Shown here: positions 33,801 to 44,954 of the stretch, in pieces
Layout: every line of letters starts with the position of its first letter
How positions within the stretch are numbered: position 1 is the stretch's first letter
Origin: Takakia lepidozioides
Lineage: Eukaryota; Streptophyta; Takakiopsida; Takakiales; Takakiaceae
Assembly (NCBI GenBank): GCA_030704615.1
Contig: CM060731.1
Coordinates: 87,894,756-87,958,755 of the forward strand
Direction: 5' to 3'
Length of the DNA: 64,000 nucleotides
Program-made: the position numbers and the translations under genes
Notes under the pieces: generated by a model
The model's input: only the letters and a program-made list of their open reading frames with translations
What the model was told of the DNA's origin: nothing
Databases searched by the model: none

Positions 33801-33873
33801 CTTCTTCATTCACCAAGCCACTATGAGTTTCAACGAAGTCAACACACTTCTACAGCAGGATACAAGCACATAG
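30845..33873 (+). pseudogene. MULE/FAR1-like transposase with SWIM zinc finger (copy 1)
   Basis: An N-terminal region (30,845-31,440) contains NGHLKCENMKCRHFTVRC, a FLYWCH/FAR1-like Cys pattern. The catalytic core follows: CFLMFDHMKRVKDW (31,855, first Asp), YQRVMTIAVYNMQSED, and after a frameshift near 32,020 GFMVDSAQANFNAVRIVFG (second Asp) with RERTCLFHW; the catalytic Glu is probably in the ASEDNMRALED region. A FWHFRYRQWG segment precedes an intron (about 32,412-32,505; its donor now reads AT instead of GT). The C-terminal part has SSYIHWFVS / FWFCADN (a block shared with the two other copies) and a SWIM finger CTCPDF...CKH at 33,680-33,752. It ends in NEVNTLLQQDTST. Frameshifts show it is dead. 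Confidence 0.85.
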
Positions 33874-34064
33874 ACAGCATGCACTTGCCATGAAGAAATC
33901 TGAATTTTCCTTTACTACTACTTGTAATGGAATGAGTGTTGAAGTCCAGTGTCTCTCAGTGTATGTCCTCTAACATCTTCCCAATGCGTGGGTCTACAAA
34001 TTTGTCGCATTCGTTCATCCTCCTCTGTTCATTTACAAACACAACAAGCTTCCTTCAAATGGAC

Positions 34065-34240
34065 ATTCTCGGAAATCAACCTTGTGTTGACACAAGGTTG
34101 ATTTCAGTTCTAGGAAAACAACCTCGTGTTAACACAAGGTTGGTTTGAGTTCTAGGAAAACAACCTCATGTCAACACAAGGTTGGTTTGAGTTCGAGGAA
34201 ATCAACCTCGTGTCAACACAAGGTTGAACTCTCCGGACAC
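34065..34240. repeat. Subterminal palindrome array of MULE copy 1
   Basis: Four tandem palindromes of about 30 bp with a period near 42 bp: AACCTTGTGTTGACACAAGG and three variants (about 34,076, 34,120, 34,163, 34,204). The same family occurs in the non-autonomous MULE at 12,235-12,306. Confidence 0.85.
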
Positions 34241-34249
34241 CCAAAACCC

Positions 34250-34441
34250 TTAACCCGTCTCACCTTCATGTAGTAAAATCCCCAGTTGTAGGCTCCACGG
34301 TTATAGGCCCACCTTCTTTGTGGTGACGTGGCGCGACCTGGGCCAGGCTCACGCCACGTCAGTGACGTGAGCGTAGCATAGGCTCATGCCACTCACCGTT
34401 GTGTGAGCGTACGCTCACATGCTCACGCGGTAGCGTCGTTG
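34250..34441. mobile_element. Right terminal region of MULE copy 1
   Basis: About 190 bp matching 12,310-12,505 of the non-autonomous MULE: CCACGGTTATAGGCCCACC, GGCTCACGCCACGTCAG, GTGAGCGTACGCTCAC and the end CACGCGGTAGCGTCGTTG. This places the right end of the autonomous-type element at about 34,441, where gypsy sequence begins. Confidence 0.75.
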
Positions 34442-34541
34442 GCCTGCCTGCAATCCATGATCTTCAATTGAGTATCCATGGCATTGAGCTCCCACCACCT
34501 AGACCTTGGATCACTTGTCAACTCTACCATTGTCATGCCCA

Positions 34542-35978
<1,437 letters not shown>

Positions 35979-35979
35979 T

Positions 35980-36520
35980 CACACTCTTCAATCGAATGGA
36001 ATATTTGAAGAAATGACTCTAAAGGATAATATGCACTAGAGGCTTCACCCACTCTTTCAAGTTTCATTTCAAAATACTAAGTATATTGAAAGTTAAGGAC
36101 TTTTTAAAAAGTCCCTAGTAAAATGTCATAGTCCATAATCTGATGATTATGTACTTTGTTCTTGTCAATTTTCAATGCCACTGTAAAAAAGGACTCACAT
36201 TATGATCACCCCCATTTTGAGGAATCTAGAATGCCTTATCTTACACTCAAATATGTAGTCCATAAAATGTTAGGGACTTTTGAAGAGCATAGAAATTAGT
36301 TATTTTTGTATTAAGCTTTACTACATGAAAAATATAGATTTACAAGAACTTCCTTCACAAAAAACACGCATTTCCCATAGGTTGAGGGCATAGATGAATT
36401 AGATTTGAGAATTTCGTTATTTTTAATTTGAGTTTATTTTAAAATGGACAAAACCGGGTTCCATTGGACCCCCATAATAAAGCGAGGCCTTTGGCAGCAG
36501 ACAGGAGAGTGAAAGAGGAG
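35980..36520. other. A/T-rich non-coding stretch
   Basis: Contains no recognised gene. Short words such as GGGACTTTTT-AAAGTC recur, but no defined repeat was found. Confidence 0.35.
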
Positions 36521-36530
36521 CTTAAGAAGC

Positions 36531-36836
36531 ATGGAAAAGAGAGAAAGTGGCGAGGTTGCTATGGCGACGGAGGAGAGTACTGCAGGTGCGGCAGTTATAG
36601 ATAAGATAGCAGAGGCACTAAGATATAGAGCTAGAAAGACGAGAGAGCTAAAAATTTGGCGGAACCCTATAAGAATAGTCATGGATAAAAGCTTTGCTAA
36701 GACACAACCAAGGTCACGGCGGGAGGGCGGAGCGCCACTCGGCCCCGCGAGCGCCGATAACCAAGAGAATACTCCAATTGCAGTATCTCATGTTCCTGCA
36801 CAACGAACTGGCCCAAATTACCCCAGATCACGATAG
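36531..36836 (+). CDS. Hypothetical ORF, 101 codons
   Basis: Begins with ATG and encodes an Arg/Glu-rich peptide (IAEALRYRARKTRELKIWRN). No family is recognised. Possibly a fragment of a retroelement N-terminus, given the surroundings. Confidence 0.2.
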   Translation: MEKRESGEVAMATEESTAGAAVIDKIAEALRYRARKTRELKIWRNPIRIVMDKSFAKTQPRSRREGGAPLGPASADNQENTPIAVSHVPAQRTGPNYPRSR

Positions 36837-36984
36837 AGGGAACCTCAATAATTTTTTCCAGGCACAGCTGATGTCAGTCCACCTGTGACTAACATACAAA
36901 TGCACACTCTACCTTTTCAAGGAGCATTTATGAAGTGACTCGCCCTCTCGGAGGGGGAATGGAATAACAGACATAGACAAATAG

Positions 36985-37434
36985 TTGGTTACAACTGAAC
37001 ACCCTGAATCTCAGGCACCAAGGGAATACGATCTTCTGCATATACTCTGGGAGATTTTTAATGTGAACCTGTTGTTGTCAGCAATAAGCCGGTATTGCTT
37101 GGTTGCAAAGGAAGATCAAAATTTGGAAGGCAAAAGATTCAAATACTTACCCAAATTTCCTATAACATCGCATTCGTTATGTGAAACTAGTTCACCCCGC
37201 ATTGCACACTTCGAAGTGATTAGCTCGGAGCGCATTAAAGATATTTGTGCAATTCAATCTCAACCATTAGCTGAGGTGCAATCATTTTGCATGGTTCATT
37301 CTTCTGAGAAAAGAGAGAGAGAGAAGACTCTGGCCGAGACCGGCATAACTCAGAGCCACTTCGCCTCACGACTATTGCCCCCTTTCGGGGGTGGGCCCTA
37401 TAAAGAAAGCAAGTATCCAGGGGACACCGGGTAA
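36985..37434 (+). CDS. Hypothetical ORF, 149 codons
   Basis: Ordinary composition in the first 110 residues (YDLLHILWEIFNVNLLLSAI, KRFKYLPKFPITSHSLCE), then basic and low in complexity (SEKREREK). No domain is recognised and no good splice context is seen. It ends 35 bp before the SINE. Confidence 0.3.
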   Translation: MVTTEHPESQAPREYDLLHILWEIFNVNLLLSAISRYCLVAKEDQNLEGKRFKYLPKFPITSHSLCETSSPRIAHFEVISSERIKDICAIQSQPLAEVQSFCMVHSSEKREREKTLAETGITQSHFASRLLPPFGGGPYKESKYPGDTG

Positions 37435-37467
37435 CCAAGGGGGAGATGTACCTAGGGTACTTAGGGT

Positions 37468-37657
37468 AGACAACCAGCATATAGCCCAGTGGTAATGGGC
37501 ACATACCACGTTGGATGTGGTTGTGGGTTCAAACCACGGCCTGGTGTGTCATGAAGGTGTCCACCTTTCAGCTGGAAGGCAGTAGCCCTTGTGGTGAAGT
37601 GACACCATAAGTTACGCTCCCTTCGGGAGGTGTCATATATATATATATATATATATA
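37468..37657 (+). mobile_element. tRNA-derived SINE, copy 2, with TA tail
   Basis: A-box-like TAGCCCAGTGGTAATGG at 37,482 and B-box GTGGGTTCAAACC at about 37,525 are followed by a body that matches copy 1 at 5,051-5,207 in reverse orientation. This copy continues through CTTCGGGAGGTGTCA into an (AT)n tract at about 37,634-37,657, probably its tail. Confidence 0.8.
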
Positions 37658-37726
37658 CTTAGGATACCCAGGGTACCATGGGGTACCTAGTGTATCGAAG
37701 GGGGGTTGGATTCAAGTTGTCGCTTC

Positions 37727-38693
37727 TTAGTAATAATAGCAGAGCGCTGTGAGGTGTATTGCCTTGAAGCATTTGTGGATAGGAGAGATAGGAATATTAA
37801 AGTTTTTGTATACATAGTGCGGTGATGTTGGCATTATGGATGCCGCCTTTAGTTCCGGCCGTGATAACAGATAGTGGGTCGGTGTTCCCACCACGTTGGC
37901 GTCATCTTTCTTCTCGCCGCTAGTGTCGACCGATCCCAAGAATTGTTCCCCAGCTGGACATACGAGCATGACATTGAACAATGATCTGTTTGTAACAGAA
38001 CTCCAACCATCGGCACATATAGCGCTTCCATATTTTCTGATGCACTCGCCCGTCCCATCGTTGACCTTTTGGGTAAACTTGGTCATGACGTCTTCTAGCA
38101 ATCTTGTGCGGAGATTGTGATAAGTCGGAGGCACATACGTGGATCTGGACTCCGAGGTTGCTCTAACGGCAGAAACAAATGCCGGAAGCTTTGCCACATT
38201 AAATGGTATGTTGGCCTCGAAAAAAAACTGCGCCCATTTTTTATCCAACTGCCTTTTCGACCTTCCTGCATGGATTGCTCCCGTAATCCTCTACTCCGTT
38301 GAAATGTAGGGGTACAAAGAGGTGTTGAAGCAGGTGTTGCTCCGGCACAACCCATTTGTCCAGGACACCTGAAGCCTCACAAGAGTCGCCTTGGGTACTA
38401 ATCGGGGCATCTTGACGGAAAAATGAAGTGTTTTGCTCAGAGGTCATGTCCAGATCGAGAGACATTGGAAAATTACCTCCATACTGGGCAAAATGGCTTT
38501 TTACCCGCATAGATGCTTTAGGGCATAAACCCACCCCAGCGCTCTTCACACCTCTATAGCCGAGGTGAGCGAGCAACCGATCTCTACGATAAGAAAGATT
38601 TAATCCATTTAGGTTGCACTCAACACTACCAGTGGCACTGACAGTGTTCCGGATTGCCGTATACCAAGGGCTCCATTCCTCCCCCATCTTCAC
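37727..38693 (-). pseudogene. hAT transposase, N-terminal half (BED finger, DUF659)
   Basis: Minus strand. An upstream frame (38,241-38,693) has WSPWYTAIRN and VECNLNGLNLSYRRDRLLAH ... GVGLCP, a decayed BED finger. The next frame (37,727-38,248) is a clear DUF659 region: FFFEANIPFNVAKLPAF, YVPPTYHNLRTRLLED, AICADGWSSVTNRSLFNVML with the conserved Asp, and FLGSVDTSGEKKD. The C-terminal half with the dimerisation domain is missing: after VDTSG the frame runs into unrelated residues. A frame change separates BED and DUF659. Confidence 0.8.
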
Positions 38694-38699
38694 CCAATA

Positions 38700-39110
38700 T
38701 CCACTCCCCTGGGCCCTAGCGATGTAAGCAACAAAAAACAGTCACCTATAAAGGAACGTGTTGTGAATGTAGAGTGCAGGCGATAGCCAACACTTCTACA
38801 CCTGTCAGCAACCCAAGTGGGTCGATGTGGGTTGTAGTGTTGAGCTTATACACAATCTGCTGAAGTGGCTTTAGTAGAAGCCACAACAGCAAAAGTTGCG
38901 CACCCTCCTCTTGGGCTACACTCTCGTTCAATGGAAGAGAACATCCAAAACAACCTCAAGTGTTTGCGCCAAAAAAAGTGAGGAGCTTGGTGACCCTGCT
39001 CCCTTATATATGATCCAGGAAGGATGAAAGTGAAATGAAAGTGAAATGAATAAATGACGAACCAATAGCGCCCACCCGAAAAAGACGGTACAACCATATT
39101 TGTTATAATT
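38700..39110. other. Non-coding stretch between hAT remnant and hairpin array
   Basis: No gene recognised. It lies upstream of the hAT frame and may contain its 5' region: a short repeat GAAAGTGAAATGAAA sits at about 39,025. Confidence 0.3.
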
Positions 39111-39114
39111 TTGA

Positions 39115-39870
39115 AATTAAGCTACCGCTAATACTGCGGTCGCTATTTTTTTTTTTATTATGAAAAACAAGCGACCGCCACTATTGTGCGGTCGCTTTTA
39201 TTTCCTTTCATTTTGTGCAATATTGCGGTCACTTCTATTTTGTATATTTTTTTCAATTTAAAGCGACCGCCCGTATGGCGGTCGCTATTTTTTTTTATTT
39301 CAAATATAATGCGACTGCCGGTATGGCGGTCACTTCATTTGTTTATATATTTAAAATAAAGCGACCGCCAATATGGTGGTCGATTTTATTCTTAATATTT
39401 TAAAAAAAACGGGACCGCCAGTAAGGCGGTCGTTTTTAATCTTTATATTTTCAAGTTTAAGCGACCTCCAGGCTGGCAGTCGCTTTTATTTTATATATTA
39501 TTAAATTAAAGCGACCGCCAGTTTGGCGGTCGCAAATAAGCGCCACCGGTGTGGCGGTCGCTTTATTTTCATATGTCGTTTGTTTTTTTAAATAATTTTA
39601 AAATTTACCGACCCCATAATGGCGGTTGTTTTTTTTCTATATATTTTAGAAATAAGCGACCGCCAATGGCGGTCGCTTGTTTTTCTTTATATTTTTGAAA
39701 TTATCTGACCGCCATACGGCGGTCGCTTGTTCTGTATATATTTGCAAAATTGTGCGACCGCCAATACGACAGTTGCTTGTTTTCTTTTTTAAATTAGGCA
39801 ACTGCAATGGGACCGCCAATCTTGCTTTTGTTTAAAATAATTGAAGCGACCGCCATATTGGCGGTCGCTA
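39115..39870. repeat. Large array of GCGACCGCC hairpins
   Basis: About 14 hairpins in 755 bp. The consensus unit is AAGCGACCGCCA-2 to 4 nt-TGGCGGTCGCTT with 8-10-bp stems, separated by 20-40-bp A/T-rich spacers that vary freely. Good examples are at about 39,170, 39,262, 39,512, 39,656 and 39,845. Some units keep only one arm or carry compensating changes. It is not a CRISPR array (palindromic core, unequal spacers, eukaryotic setting). Confidence 0.9.
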
Positions 39871-39884
39871 TTTCTTTTTTATTG

Positions 39885-40161
39885 GCCAGGTGAGGATCCA
39901 CTGGAACATAACACCAAACCGGAGATGACACAAGAAAAGCTTCACCGGATGTCAATTGCAGCTGTGGAAGCTAACCAGAAAGTGAAATGGTTGGAGATTT
40001 GGAATTCCGACCCAACTGTCAAGGATACATACTGCTTCCCTAGGGGTGAAAGAGATGAGAACACTGGGCACATCAAACCCTTCAGCGACCACGTTCTTGA
40101 TACATGGTTGCACAAAGCCACCTACTGGAACCAGGTACTTCCGGATCAGGCAAAGAAATAG
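39885..40161 (+). CDS. ORF fragment of unknown family
   Basis: Immediately after the hairpin array a plus frame reads KLHRMSIAAVEANQKVKWLE, YCFPRGERDENTGHIKPF and LDTWLHKATYWNQ, ending with a stop at 40,159. Composition is that of a folded protein, probably a truncated gene or exon. The upstream end merges into the last hairpin. No family assigned. Confidence 0.35.
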
Positions 40162-40164
40162 ACG

Positions 40165-41340
40165 AGGGGGGCGGGTTTTGGGTGGTGGTGGTTGGGGTTG
40201 GGGGGGTGGGGCAATCAGGGGGGCCTGAAGAGGGGGTCTGCTCGTCGCCGGCCATAACGCCTACGACACCTACGATACCCCTCGACCCTACGCATTTCAT
40301 CTACGTGCTGCTGGGGGAACCAACTGGTCACATCGGGCACATGCTCTGGAACAAATTCTGCAAGTAGACCGGCGCAAAATGCCTCTTGTGCAATGTGATT
40401 GCGAGCTTGGGCATCAAGTCGTGGCTGCAATGTGCGTAGTGAACGACGCATCAATACTTATGTCGTAATTTTGATTCAGCATATTATTAGATACTATATT
40501 ATATAGCATACTATATTATTAGATAAACCTAAATGTACCTTAAATGAATGTTAATGAGAGGGGTGGGAAAAACACTCACCTTTGCCGCATCCGCAATCTT
40601 GTTTTTCTTGTAATGTTTTTCGACAACATGAGGTTGCCGCCTCAGTGGTCTGGTGGTATCCGTTCCCAACACATAGTGCACCAACACTCAATCCTGTCGG
40701 GGGTGTCAAAGGTGGACATGGTTGAACGGGGTGGCCCGCGAGGGGGCAACCCGCGGCGCCCGACTCGACTCGATCCCGGAGTGTCAACATCCTCCGCATC
40801 ACCTGAAATTTGGCCCCAGTCCCTTCTACGATTGTGCCCGACAACCTGTATTGGATCAGGTGCAATGGGTGGCTCCTCGCCACGAAAAACGGTCGCTCTA
40901 GGGCCACAATCGATATGTGGTACTACCTCCCCATCCTCGAGGGAGACGGGTCGATGTTTCCTCACCATCGCGTCCTAATTAACACACACCACCAACACTT
41001 TCATTTCTCAAAAACCGTTGGCAAAAAAACCCTATGCCTCAGCCTTGGGGCTTTCAAAATTGGTAACCAAAGGTGGAGCATCCCTATGGTGCTAGAGCCC
41101 AAGACAATAAATCCTTCCTCTCGTTCTATCTTCGGGATGCCCACACCATGGAAAAATTTGTTGAGACCCAGCGCTTTGTGATTATCAGATTGAACCACAT
41201 TTTTGGATATGTGAATCCTAATTACACCGTTTATCCTTTTAACCCCAAGACCCACAACCAAAACCGCCAATCCAAAACCCAGCACCATAAAGAAAAGCAA
41301 ACACCCCTAACCAAAAAAAAAAAAACCAAGAAACCCAAAA
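40165..41340. other. Mixed stretch, no gene established
   Basis: Overlapping short frames on both strands, including a minus frame with RIECWCTMCWERIPPDH near 40,660 that has a zinc-finger-like look and adjacent GGT/GGG-rich sequence at 40,170-40,215. Nothing gives a family, and splice sites are not convincing. Confidence 0.3.
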
Positions 41341-41344
41341 GGCC

Positions 41345-41620
41345 GTAAACCCTAAACCCAGAAAGGCCGTCGTCGCCTCCTGTGACACCCTCGCGTCGCA
41401 TTTGACGACGAGTTTTTTTCAATTTTTTACCTGGGGGTTGCACCCCGCGACGGAAAGCCGTCGCGGGGGGCGACGTGTTTTGTTTAATTTATGGGCTGGG
41501 GGTCGCAAGCAACGACGGCCGGCCGTCGCAAATATCATTTTTACATTTAAAAAAAAAGGCGGGGCGCAGGCGTGCGACGGCCGGGCGTCGCACGTAGGCG
41601 CCGCGTTTTTTTTTTTCCCC
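41345..41620. repeat. CCGTCGC/GCGACGG palindrome array
   Basis: Three strong palindromes (CCCCGCGACGGAAAGCCGTC, then GCGGGG, at about 41,454; ACGACGGCCGGCCGTCGC at about 41,513; GTGCGACGGCCGGGCGTCGC at 41,572) plus partial units, separated by T- or A-rich spacers. The design is the same as in the array 1.5 kb upstream, but with a different core. Confidence 0.75.
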
Positions 41621-41721
41621 CTAAGTGCTTGAAGCATCTCTTTCCCCTCCCGTTTTCGTTTATTCTTTGGGAGAGAGGTAGTTCAGAGAGTGGGGTTTAG
41701 GATAGAGGAGAAACGCACCTG

Positions 41722-42032
41722 ATGCTGAGCCCAAGGTGGTCGCAAGGCCCCAAGGAGTTTGCCCCAACACCGCTCCAACGCCCAAGGTAAGCACCGCCTC
41801 CTCCCTCACTTTCTCTCTTGCTTTCTTGCCCTAAGCACGGGCTGATGTCTCTCTCCCCTGTGTGGTAGGATCGCCGCGCAGAGGCGCGACCTAAACGAGC
41901 TGAAGATAGAGATAGCCGTGGTGAGCGGGGAGAGACGCCCTGCAGCGGCGGGGACCCCGCTGCTAGCAGCCGCGACAGCACCGCGCAGCTCGCCGCGCCA
42001 GCTCGTTTCAAGCACCACCAGCAGCAGCAGAG
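41722..42032 (+). CDS. Two spliced exons of an unknown gene (5' end)
   Basis: An ATG at 41,722 opens 65 coding bases ending CCCAAG, followed by a GTAAGC donor. A pyrimidine-rich 82-base intron (41,787-41,868) ends TGTGGTAG. The second exon (41,869-42,032) continues in frame with IAAQRRDLNELKIEIAVVSG and an Ala/Pro/Ser-rich stretch, ending in a GTACGT donor. Phase is kept across the junction, giving 76 codons. A LINE tail starts a few bases later, so downstream exons are lost or displaced. The gene family is unknown. Confidence 0.4.
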
Positions 42033-42036
42033 GTAC

Positions 42037-42470
42037 GTCAGGGAAATTGCACTCTCCCTTTCCTCTCTGCTTCTGTTTACTGTTCAAAGGTAGTCTTCCT
42101 GCACTGAGTTTAAATTTAGGTCTGGTGCCAAGAGTGGGATAGACCCTTGAGCGCATCCATGATGTCCTCCCCCATGTCATAGACTGGAAACAGGTTCAGG
42201 GAAGTTTTCTTCCTAACTTCATTTTCATCGGACAATTTTCTGGTAACAAACATGGCTTTGGACCCTACACTCTCTAAGTCAGGTTTATCCAACAAGGTCA
42301 ACTTGCGGGTCCAGATTCAGATCCTTGAGAATCTCTTCTACTCTCTTCTCCCATGGCTTACCTTGTTTAACAGGGCGGTCCCGTTTCCAAGATATAGAGT
42401 CGATTAACTTAGGATATCTGGTGTTGGACATATATTTCAGCTGAACCCACCATCTGACCTTGAATTTATC
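42037..42470 (-). mobile_element. LINE tail fragment, unit 3
   Basis: The minus strand encodes a decayed version of the LINE C-terminal region also present at 21.9 kb (SDENEVRKKTSLNLFPVYDM, AGRLPLNSKQKQRGKGECN), cut off just before the Cys/His motif by the exon region at 42,035. Upstream non-coding LINE sequence runs to the next hairpin. Confidence 0.75.
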
Positions 42471-42577
42471 TCGTCACGAGCTTAAAAGAGAGCAGCACAG
42501 AAGAGAGGGAGGGAGAGGGACAGAGAGAGGGAGTGAGAGGGAGACGTCAAGGGGCAACAAAGAAAAGAAAAGAATGT

Positions 42578-42635
42578 GGGGGGGGGAGTGACTGAGCAAC
42601 TGCTGCTGCTCAGTCATCCCCCCCCCCCCCCCCCA
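42578..42635. repeat. G-run/C-run hairpin at a LINE tail, first
   Basis: (G)9-AGTGACTGAGCA, a CTG-rich loop and CTCAGTCAT-(C)17. Outside it, GGGGCAACAAAGAAAAGAAA faces TTTTTTTCTTTGTTGCCCCC, so the inverted repeat spans about 100 bp. Confidence 0.8.
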
Positions 42636-42639
42636 CATT

Positions 42640-43230
42640 TTTTTTTTTCTTTGTTGCCCCCTCTCTTGGGAAACAAAAGGGACAGATCCTACCTCTGTCA
42701 GGGGCTGACGTTGGTAGTAAGACTTACATTCACATATAGAATTAATCCGGGTTTTCCAGATATCCTCTACAAATCCCTTCACACAAGCATCAATCTGTTG
42801 TGTGTGAGTTGCCCAAAAACTAGGCCTCAAAAGGGGCTGGGCTTTTGGCTCAGCCTCGACTTTTTCAAAGTTAGTAAATAGAGGTACATGCACAATTCCC
42901 TTGATAGATTTGAAGAGAGCGTCTCTTTGGTGAGAGAACCCAGGACAGTGTATCAAAATGAATAATGTCTTCAGGTTGCCCACAGACATGGTTGGACACT
43001 ACAGCCCTAAGTCAGATTTATCCAGCAAGGTGAAGACTTGCGGTTCCAGGTCCAGGTCCTTGAGAATCTCTTCTACTGTCTTCTACCAGGACTTAGCCTG
43101 TTTGACAGGTCGGTGGGCGGTCTTGTTTCCAAGATATAGAGTCAATTAACTTAGGATATCTGGTATTGGACATATGTTGTAGCTGAACCCACCAACTGAC
43201 CTTGAATTTATCTCGTCGGGAGCTTAAAAG
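42640..43230 (-). mobile_element. LINE tail fragment, unit 2
   Basis: The minus strand carries the region LFKSIKGIVHVPLFTNF and VKGFVEDIWKTRINSICECK, matching the end of the protein at 21.9 kb, then further 5' LINE sequence. An internal deletion removed the Cys/His motif. Confidence 0.75.
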
Positions 43231-43303
43231 AGAGCAGCACAGAAGAGAGGGAGAGAGAGGGAGAGGGAGACATCAGGGGGCAACAAAGAAAAGAAAAGAA
43301 GGT

Positions 43304-43368
43304 GGGGGGGGGGGAGTGACTGAGCAGCTGCTGCTGCTGCTCAGTCACCCCCCCCCCCCCCCCCCCCG
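43304..43368. repeat. G-run/C-run hairpin at a LINE tail, second
   Basis: (G)11-AGTGACTGAGCAGC, a CTG loop, then GCTCAGTCAC-(C)20. As in the first, purine-rich and pyrimidine-rich arms extend the pairing outward. Confidence 0.85.
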
Positions 43369-43394
43369 CCACTTTTTTTTTTTTTCTTTGTTGC

Positions 43395-44165
43395 CCCCTC
43401 TCTTGGGGAAACAAAAGGGACAGATCCTACCTCTGTCAAGGGCTAACGTTGGTAGTAAGACTTACCTTCACATATAGAATTAATCTGGGTTTTCCAGATA
43501 TCCTCTACAAATCCCTTCACACAAGCATCAATCTGCTGTGTGTGAGATGCCCAAAAACTAGGCCTCAGAAGGGCCTGGGCTTTTGGCTCAGGCCTTGAGA
43601 CTTCCAAAGTTGGTAAACAGAGGTACATGCACAATTCCCTTGATAGATTTGAAGAGAGCGTCTCTTTGGTGAGAGAACCCCGGACAGTGTATCAAAAAAT
43701 GAGTACTGTCTTCAGATTGCCCACACAACGGCAATTGCACTCTCCCTTTCCTCTCTGCTTCTGTTTGCTGTTCAAAGGTAGGCTTCCTGCCCTGAGTTTT
43801 AAATTTCAGTCTAGTGTCGAGAGTGGGTAGACCCTTGAGGTCATCCAATGTCCTCCCCCATGTCACTGACTGGAAACAAGTTCAGGGAAGTTTTTTGCCT
43901 AACTTCATTTTCATCAGACAATCTCATGGCAACAGACATGGTTGGACACTACAGCCTCTAAGTCAGATTTATCCAGCAGGGTGAAGACTTGCGGTTCCAG
44001 GTCCAGGTCCTTGAGAATCTCTTCTACTGTCTTCTGCTAGGACTTAGCCTGTTTGACAGGTCGGTGGGCGGTCCTGTTTCCAAGATATAGAGTCAATTAA
44101 CTTAGGATATCTGGTGTTGGACATATGCTGCAGCTGACCCCACCATCTGACCTCCGCCCCCCCCC
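43395..44165 (-). mobile_element. LINE tail fragment, unit 1 (most complete)
   Basis: The minus strand encodes RLPLCGQSEDSTHFLIHCPG-type zinc motif residues (near 43,720), LFKSIKGIVHVPLFTNFGSL and KGFVEDIWKTQINSICEGKS, all as in the LINE at 21.9 kb, with frameshifts. A C15 run at 44,156 closes the unit on its 5' side. Confidence 0.8.
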
Positions 44166-44259
44166 CCCCCCACCCATTTTTTTTTCATTGTTGCCAACTC
44201 TCTCTGCCTCTGTCTCCCTCCTCGGAATTGGCCGGTTGCATCAGTGTTCTTTTCATGTT

Positions 44260-44900
44260 GTTCCATCTATACCAGATGGACTCTAAACAGTGTTTTCACC
44301 CGCCTTATACGGTTTTTCTATCCATACCGGAAGAATTACCTGGGTGGACACTAAAATACCTCTAAAAAGGGCCTATAATTTTTCATTCCTCTTTTATTGA
44401 CTTTCATCTATACCAGATGAGTCACCAGAGAATGAGGAATTACCTCCGTAGGGGTTGTGACACTGACATCCTATCTATAATTTTTCCATCCATCCCGGAT
44501 GAAAAATACCAGGATTTGAATTCGTTTTATTCCTCCTTTATGCTTTTTTTCCGTACTGGATGAGGCTTTCTCTTAGGGGATGATGAATTACCTGTTAGGA
44601 TGAGAAACCGCTGCCTTGGATGATGTGTACTGATTTTTCATCATGTTGATGGACCTCCTCCAAATAAATGAACCTATTTATTCTTTTCATCTGAACCGGA
44701 TGAAAAAAACAGCTTATGATGGCCCTGGAGAATTGTTTAATTACCCTTAATTACTGCGAATTAAGGTGTGAAACCCTAACCCCTACCCTATAATCTATTG
44801 TTTAAACCTAGATAATAGATGACATCCGTCGGGTTTTCGAGACAAAGGGTGTTGATTATTCATCCTCCGTGGATGAAAATCGGGCTTTGCCCTAGGGTGT
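44260..44900. repeat. ATCC/GGATGAAAA hairpin-type repeats, second locus
   Basis: Motifs such as CATCTATACCAGATG, CATCCATCCCGGATGAAAAA and CATCTGAACCGGATGAAAAA recur about every 60-100 bp, the same design as at 24.5-24.9 kb. No coding function seen. Confidence 0.6.
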
Positions 44901-44954
44901 CTCTCCCGCCGTCAGCTGCACTCCTCGTGCTCCTGAGCTCGCGGGCTGAGAGTT

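Noticed and set aside
37482-37545. A tRNA gene
   Set aside because: A and B boxes are present, but no cloverleaf could be drawn by eye, and the same sequence recurs with a non-tRNA body, so it is a SINE.
39115-39870. Possible CRISPR array
   Set aside because: Repeats are themselves palindromes with variable loops, spacers are unequal A/T-rich strings, and the setting is eukaryotic transposon DNA.
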